This document shows, piece after piece, positions 10,431-25,320 of a DNA stretch of 64,000 nt (its first letter is position 1; each line of letters starts with the position of its first letter). This DNA comes from Progne subis subis (Eukaryota; Chordata; Aves; Passeriformes; Hirundinidae). The notes under the pieces were generated by a model, which made no database searches, had not been told where the DNA came from, and saw only the letters and a program-made list of their open reading frames with translations. Location of the stretch: assembly GCA_022316685.1 (NCBI GenBank), contig JAKJHU010000033.1, positions 4,020,321 to 4,084,320 of the forward strand. Reading direction: 5' to 3'. The translations under genes were made by a program, and so were the position numbers.

Positions 10431-13400
10431 TTATGTGCTCTTTAGATTGCACTGTGCCAGGCCTTCTTCACATCAAGCACGTCAGTATGTCCAGCTCGCA
10501 TGAGTCACCTCTGTCACAGCTACAAACTCAGGGTATCCATGGATCCTGATGGGGAAATCAGGCTGCTGGCTGCAGAGGTGACATTGCTAGAAGGGTGCCA
10601 GCCTGGTTTCAGTGTCCTGGTTTTATTTGCCTGCCCAGAGGTTCCACCCTGCACTCCACCCATGGTTGGCAGGGTGTTAATTACTGGCCATCCCAGTGGG
10701 GATTGCGTTAGACTGAACGATTTACAGATTAGAGCAGTGTGGGTCACTTTGCCAGGGCAGGTGAGCCGTGGTTAGTAGGACGCCGTGACACACTGCCCCA
10801 AGCAGTATCCGGCAGGATTTGACACTTCTCTGGAGAGTGAGCTGTGCCAGGGCACAGCGGGAGCACGGCCGGAGAGCCTGGCTGAGCGCCGGGCGCGTGT
10901 GCCCCTTGCAACGGGCTGCAGCAAACATCTCCCTGGGATGTGCCTGCCAAAACAAGCCTCAAGGGCATGGCTTTCGTAGCAGCTTTTAAACAAAACTGAT
11001 CTCCCCTTGCCAAGACAGCCTAAGTACGTAACAGTGATGTTTTTGTGGCTAAAGCCTGGGACAGGGGTTCACGTCATGTAGGTACAGTACCAGCCCTGCC
11101 ACTGCTTTCTGTGAGACCTTGGGCAAACCCCATGTCCTCTCCATGCATCAGTCTCCACACGGGTCTGGCTATGAGGGGGTCTGGAGGGTAGGGAAGCTGT
11201 GGAGTTGCCCAATGACAAGGAGCTCCATTAATACTCAGAGTGGTAGCTAATGAGTGGTCCTTATCTGTTTATTGTTTTTTCTTCTTCAAAATACTGGGTC
11301 TGGCTGAAGTCTGCAGCTGAGTGCAGCACTCCCCATCGGTGTGAGCTGGGCATCCCCTTCTCAGGACTTGCTAGCCCACTGTGCTTCCTTACCCTGACAG
11401 GGGGATTGCTGAGAGAGTGACACTGGCTGCACAGCCCAGCCCAGCACAGGGCAGCTGCAAAGCTCTTTCTGTTCTTTTGAAAAGCTACCAGAAAAAAAGA
11501 TGATAAACTAAATCTAGATATATGCAGCAATTATATGGGGTTCCAGACCTTGCACTTGTCGTATAATACGTAGCAGAGCCAGATAACTACCTTGCCTAAT
11601 GATTGCTCTGGACAGAATACAAATCACATTATGCAGGGTGAGCTGAAAGCCATTTTTCAGTCAAAGCTGATGAGCTTGCAAAGACTTTTCTTGCCCAGCT
11701 CTCTCTGACTGCAGGTTTGTCCTCTTCTCCTTGGAATCCTTCCTGTTATTTTTCTATCTTCCTGTTGCAGGATGCAACATTCATTACAATAATAGATCAA
11801 ACTTGGAGTGGAAAAACTCTGCTTTATAGTTGTCTTCAAGATTTCCCAGTTTTGTTCCTGTTTACAAATCTGCAGCCCTGACCTCCCAGCTCACCCTGTC
11901 AGGTACAATGTTGTAATAACACAGCAAAACCAAATGCAGTGGGCCTGTGTACATACCCATAATTAACAGGTAGGCGTTCTCACAGGATGCTCTGATGAGC
12001 AAAAGATGGAACAAGAAGACTGCATCCCATCCCTCACTGCAGTCATAGTTAATACATATTTAGAGGACTGTTTCCAAAAATATCTCAAAATCAAAGTCCT
12101 GTTATTTAAAAGCAGACCTGAAGTCCTCAGTACTCAAATCACATCCAAAAACACAACTGTGGGCACCTAGTAATGAGTTCTTAGCTACAGTTAATCACCC
12201 AAACATGAGGTTTAAAGGAGAGAAGAAATAAAAAGTCCGTTCCATTATCCTCTTAGCTGCCATCTTAAAAACGAATAAGTCATTCTCTGGAGATACCTTT
12301 GTTTAGGAGCTTACACAACAGGGAAAGATGAAACTCCTAAGTGCCAGCCATGGGCTGAAGAGGAATCCCACCCTAATGGCACAAATCCTCTGGGAACTCA
12401 ACCCAAGCTTAAAATTACTCTATCAATTTCTTAATCTTAAAAGTCCAGTGCTTTAGAAGCCCTGACTAGATATCCTGCTCTGGCTCTGCACTGAAGTATT
12501 TTCAAAATCTGGTCAGAGATGGTCTCAGCAAGTGCTCCAGATGCTCTAGTGAGATATAGAGGAGGAAGCTGGGAGGCAGAACAGCAGCATTGGTACAAGC
12601 GTGTTTGGAGAGGTTTTTATTGACTGGGTTTCTGTGGGGGTTTTGCTTCTTTGTTTCCTGTTACTCTTATGTTATCAGCATGGAAACACTGAATTATGTG
12701 ACCAATGTAGCCAGTAAGACTAGCCACAACTATTATATAACGTCTGCTTGTAGCAAACATCTCGATAATTATTTCTTTGATTGCAGTGCAAACATATCCT
12801 GTGTACAATATGTGGGTTACTGGGTAGGACTATGTCATGACTCAGGATGAGCCAATATTATAAGCAACTGCTAATGAAGGGTGGAATTTTCAGTAGTTTC
12901 TCTGTATTGACCTGTTTCTATTCCTACTGAAGCTTGGCTGAGGAAGGAGGCCCTCAGGAAGGGAAATGTCAGATGGTTTATGGGGATTTGGCTCATGTTA
13001 GAAGGTGGAGGGCAGGTATGAGAGGGGTTTTATCACAGCAGAGCCTTTGCAGCGTCTCAAGGACAGTAGGAGCATTCCTGGTATAAAGGGTTGGCTCTCA
13101 TGCTCCTGCCTTTCTGTATTTCACATTTCACCATCCCAGGGTCTGCAGGGATACGGTCAGAGCAAAACAAGTCCCTCATGGGTGGTTAGACATCAGCACG
13201 GTGTCTCTGGCTCAGGAAACCCTCGGGCACGGAAGGGGAGAGCGTGCTGGGGAAGTTTTGCTGCCTGTTCCACCTCACACTTTCCCCCTAAACAACTGCT
13301 GGAGACAGGATATTGGGTTAGAAGGGTCTTTGGTCTCTCTCAGTGTGATTGTTTTCATGCTGTATTCTCTTAGATAGTCTGAGGTTCTTTCTGTATTAAA

Positions 13401-16400
13401 AATAAAAGCCTCCAATTCTCATGTTTCCTTATGAAAAAAAAAAGTTATTTTGGTATGCTGCTTATATAACTGTAATAACTTTTGTTCTCCCCACCACCAT
13501 AAGAAAAGTAAAAGGCTTTTGTGTTGTATAAGGTATTAATGAAAAGGGTTTCCTCTGAACAAAGGATGTTTGGAGCATGGCTAAAATCTCTGCTTAGGAG
13601 AGGTATGGTCCCTTCATCGAGAGACAAGTGATCTTACACAGCCTTTCTGAGCCATTACAAACCCACATCCCTCTGATTTTAGTGATGACTTTTAAAGACT
13701 TATCCTCTCACTGTACCTATTTTATGACATGAAAATAGCACCCAGCTCTCAAAGGAGGAGAATTAAGATGCTTTATGACATTTTAAAGGGAGGGACATTA
13801 AATTGTGTTCCACCTTTCATCTGGAAAGGGAAAGCAGTACAGCAGCTTCCGGGAACCACAGCTCAACCCCATTATGGAGAAGATGGCATGAGACCATTTA
13901 ACCCATCTAAAAAGGAAAACTAGGGAAAGGTGACAGAAATGGAGAGGTAAAAAGTGGGTTACTGACAGGTAGATAAAAATTATATGGAGTCACAAACAGA
14001 TTCAGGAACAAAACATTGGTCATCTGACAGCCTGTCCACCCTCTCTGCAAATATCAGGTGAAAGAATTATTCTCATAAATCACTGCCTTGTAAGAGATTT
14101 CAGAAAGTTCACAGCAGTGATGGAGTGATTGACTGGATTTTGAGCTTGCCTACTCAGCCCTGGGAAAGCCACATTCAGGAGAGGAAATTGGTACCTGAGC
14201 ACCTGAAATGCCATGCAAGCACATATGAAAGGTGGACAGTACACTGCTTTTGGGTTGGGTTTTTTTTTAAGTCTAAGTTTTTCTTCAAAAGTTCCTCTGC
14301 AACTAAGAAGCAGAAGTGGTTTGAATTTTCCTATTTTGAAGCCTTCCTCTCTGTAGTCTAATTTAGGATGTTATTAAGGGATTTTTTTTTTAAGAGAGTA
14401 CATCAAAAAGGACCCAACAACAAGTGATCTCTGTCTAGTGTTGGAACAACCCCGGATGGTGCCACAGGTAAAACAGGAGCTTTCCATCTGTACAATTTCA
14501 CTGCTGTACATACTCATTTCTGGTAGGTAGCTGCCTGGTTTGCCAGTGTGGCTCATGTGATGCTGGTGCGAACAGGAGCTGTCGAGGATCTTTTTCCATC
14601 TGCTTCAGTCTGTGGGCTGAGAGGAGCTAGGTTCACTCTGCTCTCCTGCACAGAGGTTGGCTCTGAGTTCGTGCTGTGCTGGGGCTGGGGGAAAGCCACT
14701 GGCTGCTAAATTGGTGCAGCTACAAAACGTCCCCCTGAGGTGTCCGTGTCCTCCATCTGCAGCCTCTTGAGTGGGAAGGATGGCTCTGTGCTCAGCTCAA
14801 TGCTGGAGGAGGTGGTGGGAGGCCAGATTGCCTGGCTGAGCATGTTCTGCCAGCAGAAGGTGTTAGCCAGGGTTTATAGAAGGGCTAACCAGTGCTTTGT
14901 ATTCTGAACCCCTGGGAATGCTGCAGTGCATAGCCCCAGCCTGGGAAGGAGGTTGGATCCATTTTACATAGGCATTACAAATTACCATTGGCTTTATCGC
15001 CCCAAAATTCTTCACCATGGTATGCAAAGTTGACTTGGCAGTGGCCCAGAGTATTTCTCACATTCAATATGTAATTACTACACCTTCCCTTTGGATTCTC
15101 CACTGCTGCATATATGATTCCTGTTGAGCATCTTAGGTTATAAATGCCTTGAGAAAAAAATGGTCTTTTGGGTCTGTGTTTATCCAGGATCTGGCTTCCT
15201 GACAGTCTGGTCAGAGGCTGGAGTCCCTTAGTACCTCCACATCACAGAGAAAGATTAATCATAACAATCCTCAGCCTCTTGCATGGCTGGGTGATGAGTC
15301 CTCCCACACTTCTGCAGTACCGGTGCATACAGGAGATCCATTGGCAGGGTGTGACTTTAGAGCGACCCAGTTCAGAAAGTCCAGACGTTTTTCATGCATA
15401 TTAAACATCAGGTATCACGTGCTGCTTTTGAGGTGCAGTAAATGTCTCCTGTGCAGTGCTCAAGCTTTCCACAAGAAGCACTTTGCCAACTCAGTGGCTT
15501 GTGCTCTGAGCACCGCTGACCCCTTAGTATGAGATGCAGGGTGGGGAGAAAGCAAGAGAGGAAAAAAGGTCTCCACTGTTCAGACCTTTATGCTTATTCA
15601 GGTCATGCTGACTGCCCTGCAGCTCCCCATCACAGTGTTCTAAGTCCTGGGAGCCTCCCAGGTAAGGTTTAGCAAGCTGCCTTGAGCTGTGTGTGACATG
15701 GCTCTGACCTGCCGCTGCGAGCAGGCTGGAGAGCAGGATGTGTTCTCCTGGACATGGCAGCTGCACTGCCCTAGCTGATGGTAGACACTGGTGACACTGG
15801 CAGCAGATGTGTCAATGGGGAATGTGAGGAGCCAAGGAATGGGGGAGAAGGCTTCTTGTTGGAAAGGTGCCTAACACAGGGACCAACTTTCTTGTTGGAT
15901 GTGCGTGTTGCAGAGAAGCCAGGTGTGCTTTGTTTTGCTTGAGTCACAAGGGATCAGTGCTTGCAGGAGTAAATGTGCCAGTAGCAGCATAAGTGTGTGG
16001 GAGAGGAAAAGTATTTGGGGTGGTGCCATCCACCTCGTGCTCTGGCCCGGCCCCATCATCTCCCCACAGCTCCTCCCAGCTGCAGCAAAGGCTGCTTGGC
16101 TGCTGCTGAGGGGCAGCAGCTGGACACTTTACCTCAGTACATTGCGTGTGTGCAAATTAAGCAGCAGCACAAACGGGGAGTTGGCAGTAAATATGATTTA
16201 TCTGCCATGGCAGAGTCCCACTGAAAAGAAAAGGAGCCAAGTGATAGGGTTCAGTCCTTGAGTTGGCTTCTGACAGATCTTGCCAAGGGACACAGTCTGG
16301 AACGTGCAGATTGGATTCACGGAGTCAGTAATGCCAGGCTTAGCGCCTGCTTATGATCCTCCCCTTCACCATTTCCTACACTTCCTGCGGGGATGTGCCT

Positions 16401-18456
16401 GGATGAAGACAAACAGCGCTGACAACTCGAAGGACTCAGCTGGCTAAAGAGGGATGTTGATGCATTAAGTCTTTGGTCATCCTATAGATCCTTAGAATGG
16501 CTTAATACATTCCTGGGCCACTTGTTTGTTTGTTTTGCCATTTTGCACCATTTTACTTTGATTCATCTACATTCATTTCTCTGTTCCAGGATCCAGGGAT
16601 TTCAGTAGCTCAAGGAGCAGGGAAACATCAGCAAAAGACAAAACAAAAAAAAGAGTCAATTTTATTGACACATTAGCAAAACATCACTCCGTTCATTCCC
16701 CAGTGGAGGGAAGTCACCAGTCATTGTGTTACAGGATGTGGGTAGGAGCTGCAGTAACCCCCTGACCACCCCAGTGAGGAGCAGCTCCTACCTTTAAATA
16801 AGGATATGGGTGTTGCTGGGAAATCAAAGGTCATCTCCTGTTTTAGGAGGTGGAGGCTTAAATGGAGGAAGGAGAAGCTTACAGCTAACATCTGACTCTG
16901 CCTGCATTTAATTATCTAATGTGTCAATGCACAAATACCAGCTCTGCTGACCTCAAACATGTAAAAATCCCAAGACAACCCACTTCCCCTTGTCCCCCAG
17001 TGTGGGTTTTCCATGCAAGGAGAGTACCCTGGGGTTCTTGCTTCCTTTTTATGTTGAAACCTTCAGGGGACATGCTTTGCATTCGTCTTTAATCAAAGCA
17101 GCTGCCTTGAGGTAACCTGTCCGACTACAGGAGCTGGGCTTGCAGAACATCTCACAAGCCAGTCAAAAACTTGTCAGGTCCTGCCACAAGGGTTACCGGG
17201 ATGTTGTGGTTGAAGACACAAAACCCTGCAGCAATAAGAAAACTGAGGATAAAAAGCCTTGTGTACAAGTGGAGGTGTGATGAGAGGGTTGGGTAGGGGG
17301 TCCAGCACATCTGAGTAACTCTGGCAAAGCTGCAGCCCTTTCCACTTTGTGGTCTGGACACCGCTTCCTTGAGGATGATGGATGAGATAATATCCATGGC
17401 AGGAAGGCGTCTGGATTGGGGGTGTTGGGGTTTTTTCTTGGCCAGGAATCCTAGCACTTAAGGAATGGCTCTTGTCAGAAACTTATCTCAATTGGTCCAA
17501 GTACTCCTTTGTGAATGGCCAGCAGAAGTTTGCTGTAATATGAAGCAATTTTCTATAGTGTAATCACCTTCTCAGGAAGCACCTTAAATATTTAAATTGA
17601 CTGTCTCCTGCTTTACAGGCACTCTAAACAGTCTGAGGGGGCGGGTTCTGATATGTGCAAGGCTCCACAGCCCAGAAGGCAGGGAGACTTGGGTTTGCTC
17701 AGGGTGTTGTCATGGACACTGAGGGTTTCCAGCCATAGACCACTGTGGGGATTTCTCCTATGAATTTTTGTAAGCATTATTTCTATTTTTACATTTCCTT
17801 TTGTAGGAACAGTGAAATTCCCTTTTTGCTCACACTGGTATTATCTGATGTGGCTCTGCTGCAGTTAACATTTGCTCTTTGGGATTTAAAATAGATATTG
17901 CAAGCTTTATAGCTATATCCTCAAAGTATCCATTTATATTAACACTTCCAGGCTGATTTAACCAAGTTTTATCTGCAAATTCCAGTCTAGTTTGAATCCT
18001 GCAGCTGATTCTGAGGCATATTGCTGGTGATTTCAGAGTGAGCCTTGACCAGTTTGAATTGGCAGCAACTCATCAAGACACAGCCTTTGTGCTTCGTGCT
18101 TTTACAGCTCTGCTCTGTGTTAACCTGCCTGCACTTGGACCATGAGACTCTATTTCCTGAGCCCTTTTCTTGCTCATAATGCTGATGGATCAATAGGGCC
18201 ATTGTACCCTTCCACCTCACGCAGGTGCTTTTATTTAATGCCAGTTTAAATGTTTAAGACAAAGCAGAGACTGTGCACAAGCCCACTAGTACTGGTTGGG
18301 TAGGTGCTATGAATTAGTTGGCAGGTTTTAATCCAGTAAAGCCTGGTTAACACTGTCCTTGTGCCCTAAGCTGATTATGATAAATAGGCATGCTGTGTCT
18401 TAGCAGACGCCTGAAATCAGATCAACCAAATGCAGTTAGACTGGCCAGGCAAGTTG
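10431..18456. other. Intergenic, no gene recognised
   Basis: About 8 kb with no exon pair, RNA gene or named repeat that I can support. Short A or T tracts occur, for example near 14261-14270, 14381-14391 and 16650. The open frames are short and unrelated to known families. Confidence 0.55.
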
Positions 18457-18506
18457 TTTTTTTCTTCTCTTTCCTTTTTCTTTTTTTTTTTTCTCCCCCC
18501 TCTTTT
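18457..18506. repeat. Pure pyrimidine tract
   Basis: Fifty consecutive C/T bases, mostly T with CTTCTC and CCCCCC blocks. Low-complexity DNA. The minus strand is purine-only and produces a lysine-rich spurious open frame. Confidence 0.85.
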
Positions 18507-21500
18507 AACTCCCCCAGTGGTAACACTACCTTGGCTTTGCAGCCAAGGTCTGCTAAGGATGCAGTGATGGCAATTGGCTGCCATCCACCCACTGAGGTCA
18601 TGAAGATTAGAGGAGCTTCTGGAGGAATGCTGCGAGCTCACGTGAACCCCTGGCAGCTGCTGGCTCACTCACCCTCCATCCTTCCCAGCAGGGACTGTGC
18701 ATCCCTGGCCAGGAGGAGGCCAAGAACAGGGGCATGAGGTATGTGAAACTCGGAGCAGGTGGCTGCAGCAAACACAGATTCATTCCTGCCCCTCCCTCAG
18801 CAATAAGCCCTCTGTGAGACAGGGGACAGTGTGGTGCTTTGCCCTCCCTCTTCCCTGTTTGCAGGTGTAGAGAAGCCTCTGGCTTCCTAGAAAGCACCAA
18901 GGGTCACGCTCTTGGGTTTCACCACCAGCTCTGGATATGTCCATGTGCCATTGTCCCCTGTGCAGGGGACAGGTCAGAGCACAAAACTTGCCCCCATCAA
19001 CAGGGAGAATCAGCAAGGTTTGAAAGTCCAGAGCTCAAGGGGGGCCTCTGAAGCCAAGGAGCTTTCTGGTTTGGGGCATCGCATTCCCCCTGCCCTTTAC
19101 AGCTCATCAGCAGGACAGTTTTCTGCAGCTCCCCAGGAATGACCCAGGACACCCCATGCCTACAGAGAAGGTTTCCTGTCCCGAGGGGCTCCTGGGTGAA
19201 TGTTCCAGGAGTTCATGTCTGAATACAGGCTCTGTTGAGCAGTGCAGGAGAATAAAGCTCCCATTTAGGATATTGCTGCTGCCTAAGAGGCTTTAGAGAT
19301 TGTTGAAACTCTTGTCTCTCTGGAAACAGTCTGGATTCATCTGCTGCCAATTAGAGCCATGGGGTTGTGTAGAGGCCTGGGGTGAGTGTTTGAGGTTCCC
19401 AAGCTTGCTGCCCATCTTCAGGGCTGTGTGGGCGTGATGCAGGGGCACAGGGAGGAGGGGACCCTTGCCACAAGAAGAAGCTGTCAAAGCCCACCAGCAG
19501 CCATGGAGCAATCTGAACAGTAATGCAATCAGTAAGCAATGGCATGACTTAGGGCTTCATTTGCATGCGTGCATGAGGGCTGAAACATCATCCCACTTTT
19601 TAGATGTTTGCCTTAGGGGTATTAAAACAACATAGGAAACAGGAATTCAACTGGACAGAGGGAGAAAGTAGACTATGTCCTTTCTGTGGTGTCCTGCCTA
19701 GGAGGGCCTGCCCCCATGGGCTCTCTCCATCAGCACTGTAAAGGACAGGACCCTTGAGATGGTTTGGGCTTAAATGAGACCAGCTCCTGTCTGGGCTGTG
19801 GGCTGCTGGCAGTGCTGCAGTGAGAGGGCAGCCATAACCTCCCTGCATGAAAGAGATGAGCCCTCACCCAACAGGAGACATGGAACACATTCTGCCTGCT
19901 GTGAGTGTCCAGGGAAAACCTCCTCTCCTCTGAAGGGGTTGTAGCCCTGCTCTGGGTTATTGCTCAGTGCGTTGCTGGCTCCCCTCGCTGAGAGTGAGGA
20001 GAGAGCCAGGCGCTGTACACCTGGACAGGGGCTGCAGAACGCCTCTCCGAGCCACAGCTCTGTGGAAGGCTGCTTATCTTCAGGTGGTGGGCAGGGTTTG
20101 GTGGGGAACCACTGCTCCCTGTCCTCCACACACCCTGCCCAGGCACTCTGCTGTCACCTGTGCACAGAGGGGACAGCATGAGGTGCCCCTACAAAGCCCC
20201 ACACAGGGCAGAGCGGGGCTGCAGCTGCGGGTTCACATTGTTCCAGGGCAAAGCAAATGCTGGGGGCTGGTTTCTGGAACTTTTCACTACCTGATCCCTG
20301 CAGTGTTTGCACAGCACTGACCTCAGTCTGGGTTCAGCTCTCCCACAGTGCCTGAGTGCGTTATGAGTTTGTAGACACAACTGCCTGGAAACCAGGTACT
20401 CTGAGGAGCTTGTTGACTTTGCTGTGTTGCTCATTTTGAATACCAGGTTTAAAAGGCAACCCGTGGCTTGTGCTTATTTCCAGCTTCTGTTTACCTACCA
20501 CATTCTTTCAGCTCTGAGAGCCTGTGTTTCATTCACCTTGATCTGCAAGTCTCCAGGTGACATACTTGTCCCCATCCAGAGTGCTCCTCTCTGCCAAGGT
20601 AGCCCTTTCTCTACAGCCACTCATTTGCCCTGTCTCATCTGCTTTCAGAGTCCAGTCTCCAATTAACCTCCCCCACATCCTTTTTGGCTAGTAAATGTTT
20701 TCTCATCTGTGGTTTCACCTCCCTGATTTAATTCTTTACATGACTGGAGCATGTAGAAGGCTAGACCACCCAGGAGATGGACATGCTGCCCTCACTGGTC
20801 CAAGTGCTGCCCCAGAGAGCTGTTGATGCAATGCAAAGGGGCCCAAAACATCTCATTTTTTTCAGGCAGTTTTGTGAAAGAGCTCTCCTTGGAGGGGAGG
20901 GACATGGCTTTTATGGTGTGTTACTCTGCTCTCTCCACTGTGCTTCACAGAGGAAGGGGAACCAGGGAGAGATCCTCCAGATCTGGGAAGGTACTGAGGT
21001 ACCAAAGAGGCATCAGTTATGCACTGAACTTTGCAGTGCCTGGGTGCTGGTCAGGTGGCAGCGTAGTTTTGGTGAAAAACATTTGTTTGAGTTCAAACAC
21101 TCTGGGCAGCCTGATGATGGGCCAGCAGAAGGTGGGTCCTGTGGCAGATGTGTCATGCCAGACACCAGGGCTCTGCCTCAGCAGAGGCTCCAGTGCCTGA
21201 GGAGCAGCCTCTCACCACGCAGGGCTTCGCAGGGTCTTGACTGAAAGAGCATTTAGAAAGCCCTGACACAGAACCTGGCCTAAAGAAATGCCACTTCTTG
21301 CCCTTGTGTTTAAGTACATCCATTGAGGATCAGTGGGCAGGGGGTGAAACCAGCAGGAGAGACTTGTGCACGCAACAGAAAAACACAAATCTCAGCAAAA
21401 CCTGATACAGGAAACACTGAAAGAGAATATAAATTTATTTGGGTTTTGGGTTCTTTAGTGGTGTGTTTTCTCCATCTAATTAATTGCCTTAATGGGGGTG

Positions 21501-24500
21501 AGGTTCTTATCAGACCCATGAGGAAGTCCACCTGGGAAGAGTGGGGGAGAAAATGGAGGGTTAATTAACATATAAAGAGCGGTAGTGCTGTTGGCCACAA
21601 GTGAGTTCAATCGGGCTGTCTCTTTTCCTCTTTGCTTTCATGCTGAGAGCTGTTTGCTCACTGTGGGGTCGTTGGGAGCATTACTGAAGAGTGCGGAGGG
21701 AAGCAGTGTGCTGGGAATGCTGCATCTACACCAGTGATGTGGCTGCATCTCTCCTCACTGGAAAGAGAGCTGAAGTTCTGGGAGCTGAGGGGCTGTCAGT
21801 CCCTCTTAATAAACAGGTATGAGGAAGGTTTCTAGGCCCGGAACCATAACAACAGCAGAATTGGTGGTGCATGAGTTTGTTCTCTGTGTGAGTGTCTTGC
21901 ATATGTCCACAACCAAAGCCCAGCCCCACCCCCAGGTTAATTTTCAGCAAGAGCTGTGGTCCCCTAGTCAAGGAGGAGCAAGAACCATTTCTCCTCTGCC
22001 TTGAGAGATAGAAAGCCCACAAATGAATGGTGAATGATGATGAAAACTCTTTCCTCTTTCTTACGTGCTTCAGGTTTTTTTACAGAAGGCAATCAGGCTG
22101 TCTGACTATGATCTGTGTAGTGCCAAGAGACACAGCTGTGGGCTGAATGCTCCCAAACCTGCTGATGTTTGTCTGTGCTGCAGGTGTGCTGGACCTCAGT
22201 GGGTCAGGGGCAGAAAATGTAGGTGGTGTGTGGGTGTATAATGAAACCCCTGCACCCTTGTGCTGCTGTCAGGTTGCATCATATTTGCAATCAGACAAAC
22301 AAATCAAGGGGCTGGGGAGCCCAGCCACTCTGCCTGCTGACTAATCTCCCCTCCCCATGCCTCTGGCTGCTAAGCCCTGCCGTGGGCTTTTGGCACACGG
22401 GAGCCCTGTGGCTTGGTTTGCTGGGAGCTCAAAGGGGTTTGACTGGCAGGAGGAGCCCCCAAGCCAGGGACTCTCCACTAAACCTTTTTCCCATGGTCTT
22501 TTGAGCAGGGTGTAGCAGCAGCAATCCACTCTCTAGAGAGTGTGATGTTACAGAATAAAAGTGGGGGTGGCAGGGTCTGTTAGCGTGCTGGCAGTAATTC
22601 CCAGCTCCGTGACAATGAGCCACTGATATCACCACACATGCTGGGCCAGATCCCACATTCCTTCTTTTGCCTGAGTACCTGATGAAAGCAGTGGGAATTG
22701 CTATCCAAGATAATGATTGCAGGATCAGGTGGATGATGACACCCTGCCTTTCTTATCACTTTATCTCTGGCACTGCCTCTCTCTCTCCCTCCATGTCTCT
22801 TTCCACTAGCGACGTTTTCATTCTGTGCTCACAAAGCGTAAGGAGAGCACACTGGAGAACTCCAATACGCATATGATCCCTGGAAACACCACGAACTTTT
22901 AGGAGAACACTCTTCTGCTTTGTTTCCAGCATTTAAATTGCATCGTAAGATTCATAAAGCCATGTAATATCTTGTTGCTGTTGCCCTGTGTGAGCAATTG
23001 CTGCGTGATCTATAGTGAGGAGCAGATGAGGATGTGGCCAGGCAGCAGCATGTGGGGAGGGGGTGCGGTAAGATGTCCTGGAAATCACCTTTGTTTGCAG
23101 ACCCCCTTCATGAGTACCTTTGAGATGCCACTCTTGAAAGTTTACATGGCTGAAGAAATCTTATCAGGCATGATAAACAGATTCAAATGTTTGTATGATT
23201 GCTGCTGTCTCTGATCCCTTGCCCTGGTAGGACTTTCCATGGTGCCCTGGATCTCTGCAGGCTGAGCTTCTCTGGCTCTTTTCCAGAGTAGGAAGGCAAA
23301 GTGAATTTGTGTCATTTGACAATCTGAAAGAACCATGGGAACTAGGAGTTATACACTCTGTTCAAACTCCAGCATTCCTGCAAGCTGGAGCCTTGGGGAA
23401 AATGAAACATTTCCCCTGCCCAGGAGAGCATGTCAGCCCTGCTGACAGGCACCCTGAATTAGAGTGAGAAGGGTTGGTGTTTGCAAAAAACCCTTCCAAA
23501 ATTACTTACCAAAAAAAAAAAAAAACTCTACCAATGATCTCAAATGATCTGGGAGGCTGACACAGCTCTGTAAGTAACACTGAGCTCTAGATGAACAATG
23601 AAATCCTCCTAAATTTGCCTGAGTGAAATCAAAAGTAACTGGGGTATCAGTCATTAGAATATGTGCCCTTACAGCTGCTGGTACTGGAGGACCACTTAGG
23701 AATCTCTTCTCCTGTTGGAGGTTGGCCATGGACCAGGGATAGAGGAGAGCAGAGCTGCAGAGGTGTCTCTGTGCAAGTGCAGGGGCAGCCAGACCTTTGG
23801 GTGGGTATCATCCCTGTTATCCTGTCTGCTGGCTGAGGCTTGGTTGGAAGTGCAAACATAACCCAGGTGGGTTTTGTGTTTGTTTCTAGTATGACAGTAG
23901 GAGATTTATCCTACTTGATAGAGAATAACTTGCTGAAGGGTTTTACATTGCACCCACTCAAGTTCTTAGACATGGGAAATTAGTATAGATTCAGTTAATA
24001 GTTTGTGCACCGGTGATCTTTCTGCCCATGGACAGGCAAGAGACTGGTGTGCTCTCACATTTGAGTGCTCTTGGTACCAGATGCAAGAGATGAAACAAGT
24101 AGCTGAGAGCATGACTTCCCTGTAAGGACAAGGTAGTCCTTGGTTTGGGTGGAAGCAGAGCTGTACTTGAGAGACTGTTTCGACAGCTGTTGGTCTCAAG
24201 TGGGCTATAATCACAAGAGATATAAATATGCAACTTTCTCCCCATTTTTCTGTGTTGTCTGAGGATCTGAACTTTACTCCTCATGTTTGGGCCCTGGGGC
24301 TGCAGAGGGGCAGGTAGGGGACCTGCCAAGAACCAATCCTCTGTCATTCAGACATGTTGAGGCTGGAAGAAGTTTTCAAGTATATTCTATCAGCTGTATG
24401 TGGACCTCATCCTTTTAGGTGACAGTGGCTATAGTGAGGTGGAATCCTGACTTTGTGGTGTTTTTAGGGACCCCCATTCCCACTGTCAGGACGGGGGAGG

Positions 24501-25174
24501 TCGGCTCCTCAGGAGATTGCTGGTGGCACTGTCCCCTAGCACTGCTTGGTGTAGACACCAGCATCAGGAGCTGTAGGATCACTGACTCCAGCCCCACATG
24601 TGATCACACTTGGTGGCTCTGATCCTTCCTCCCTCTGCAGGACGGTGTCCTTTTCCTTATCTATTTCCGTTCTGTAAGTGCTTTGATCTCTGGGTGGATT
24701 CCGCGCCGAAGCCAGGTGTTCCCAGATACTTTTTTTTTTTCCTCCCCTTGATGTTGCAAGTTATCAGCTACTTTGTTGACATGTTTCAAGTCTGCCTTAA
24801 AGATACTGATTTACTTGCTAACTGGTGTTGCAAGCAGGCATGGAGATGCCCTGGTCAGCTTTTAAACACTTAAAGCTGTAAAGCAGCAGCTTTCCTGGGA
24901 GAGCACACCCATCCCGGGATGTGCTCTCCTGCCTCCTCGCTGTGCAGTGGCGCAGGGGCCAGGCTGAACCGTTCCACACCCCTCATTTGCAGCTACACCA
25001 CAGCCAGCTGCTGATCGGTACAAAGCAGTGTATCTGATCACGGGCCAGCCCTGTGATCCCTGCGTCTGCACAGCACAAACAGTTCATCCTTTTTAAGGTG
25101 TGATGAACTGATCCAGCAATTCCTGGTCCAAACCATCTAACTCCTACTTGACAAGAGCATTTTTTTGTTTTGAA
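18507..25174. other. Intergenic, no gene recognised
   Basis: No gene supported. A run of 15 A lies at 23511-23525 and a T run at about 24730-24741. The sequence around 18550-20330 is slightly more GC-rich than its surroundings, but I see no CpG island or coding exon there. Confidence 0.55.
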
Positions 25175-25320
25175 GACATCAGGATAGGGAAACTCCTCCA
25201 CTTCCTTTGGAGTTTGTTCCAGTGGTTAATAATTCTTGCTACTAAAAATGTGAGTCTCGTTTCTCACATGAACTTGGTTGACTTTTGCTTCCCATTGCTG
25301 CCTTTTGTGCCAGTCTCATC
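25175..25320 (-). mobile_element. Degenerate CR1-like LINE fragment
   Basis: Read on minus, this resembles the CR1 3' region. On plus the order is CTCCTCCACTTCC, TTTGTTCCAGTGGTTAAT, CTACTAAAAATGTGAG, then CTTCCCATTGCTGCC. These parallel the CR1 reverse-complement blocks around CAACTTC, CTGTTCCAGTGCC, CAGTAAAGAATTTC and AAAGCCATTACCCC. Divergence is much higher than in the two plus-strand copies, so this is an ancient insertion, possibly an L3/CR1 relative. Confidence 0.6.
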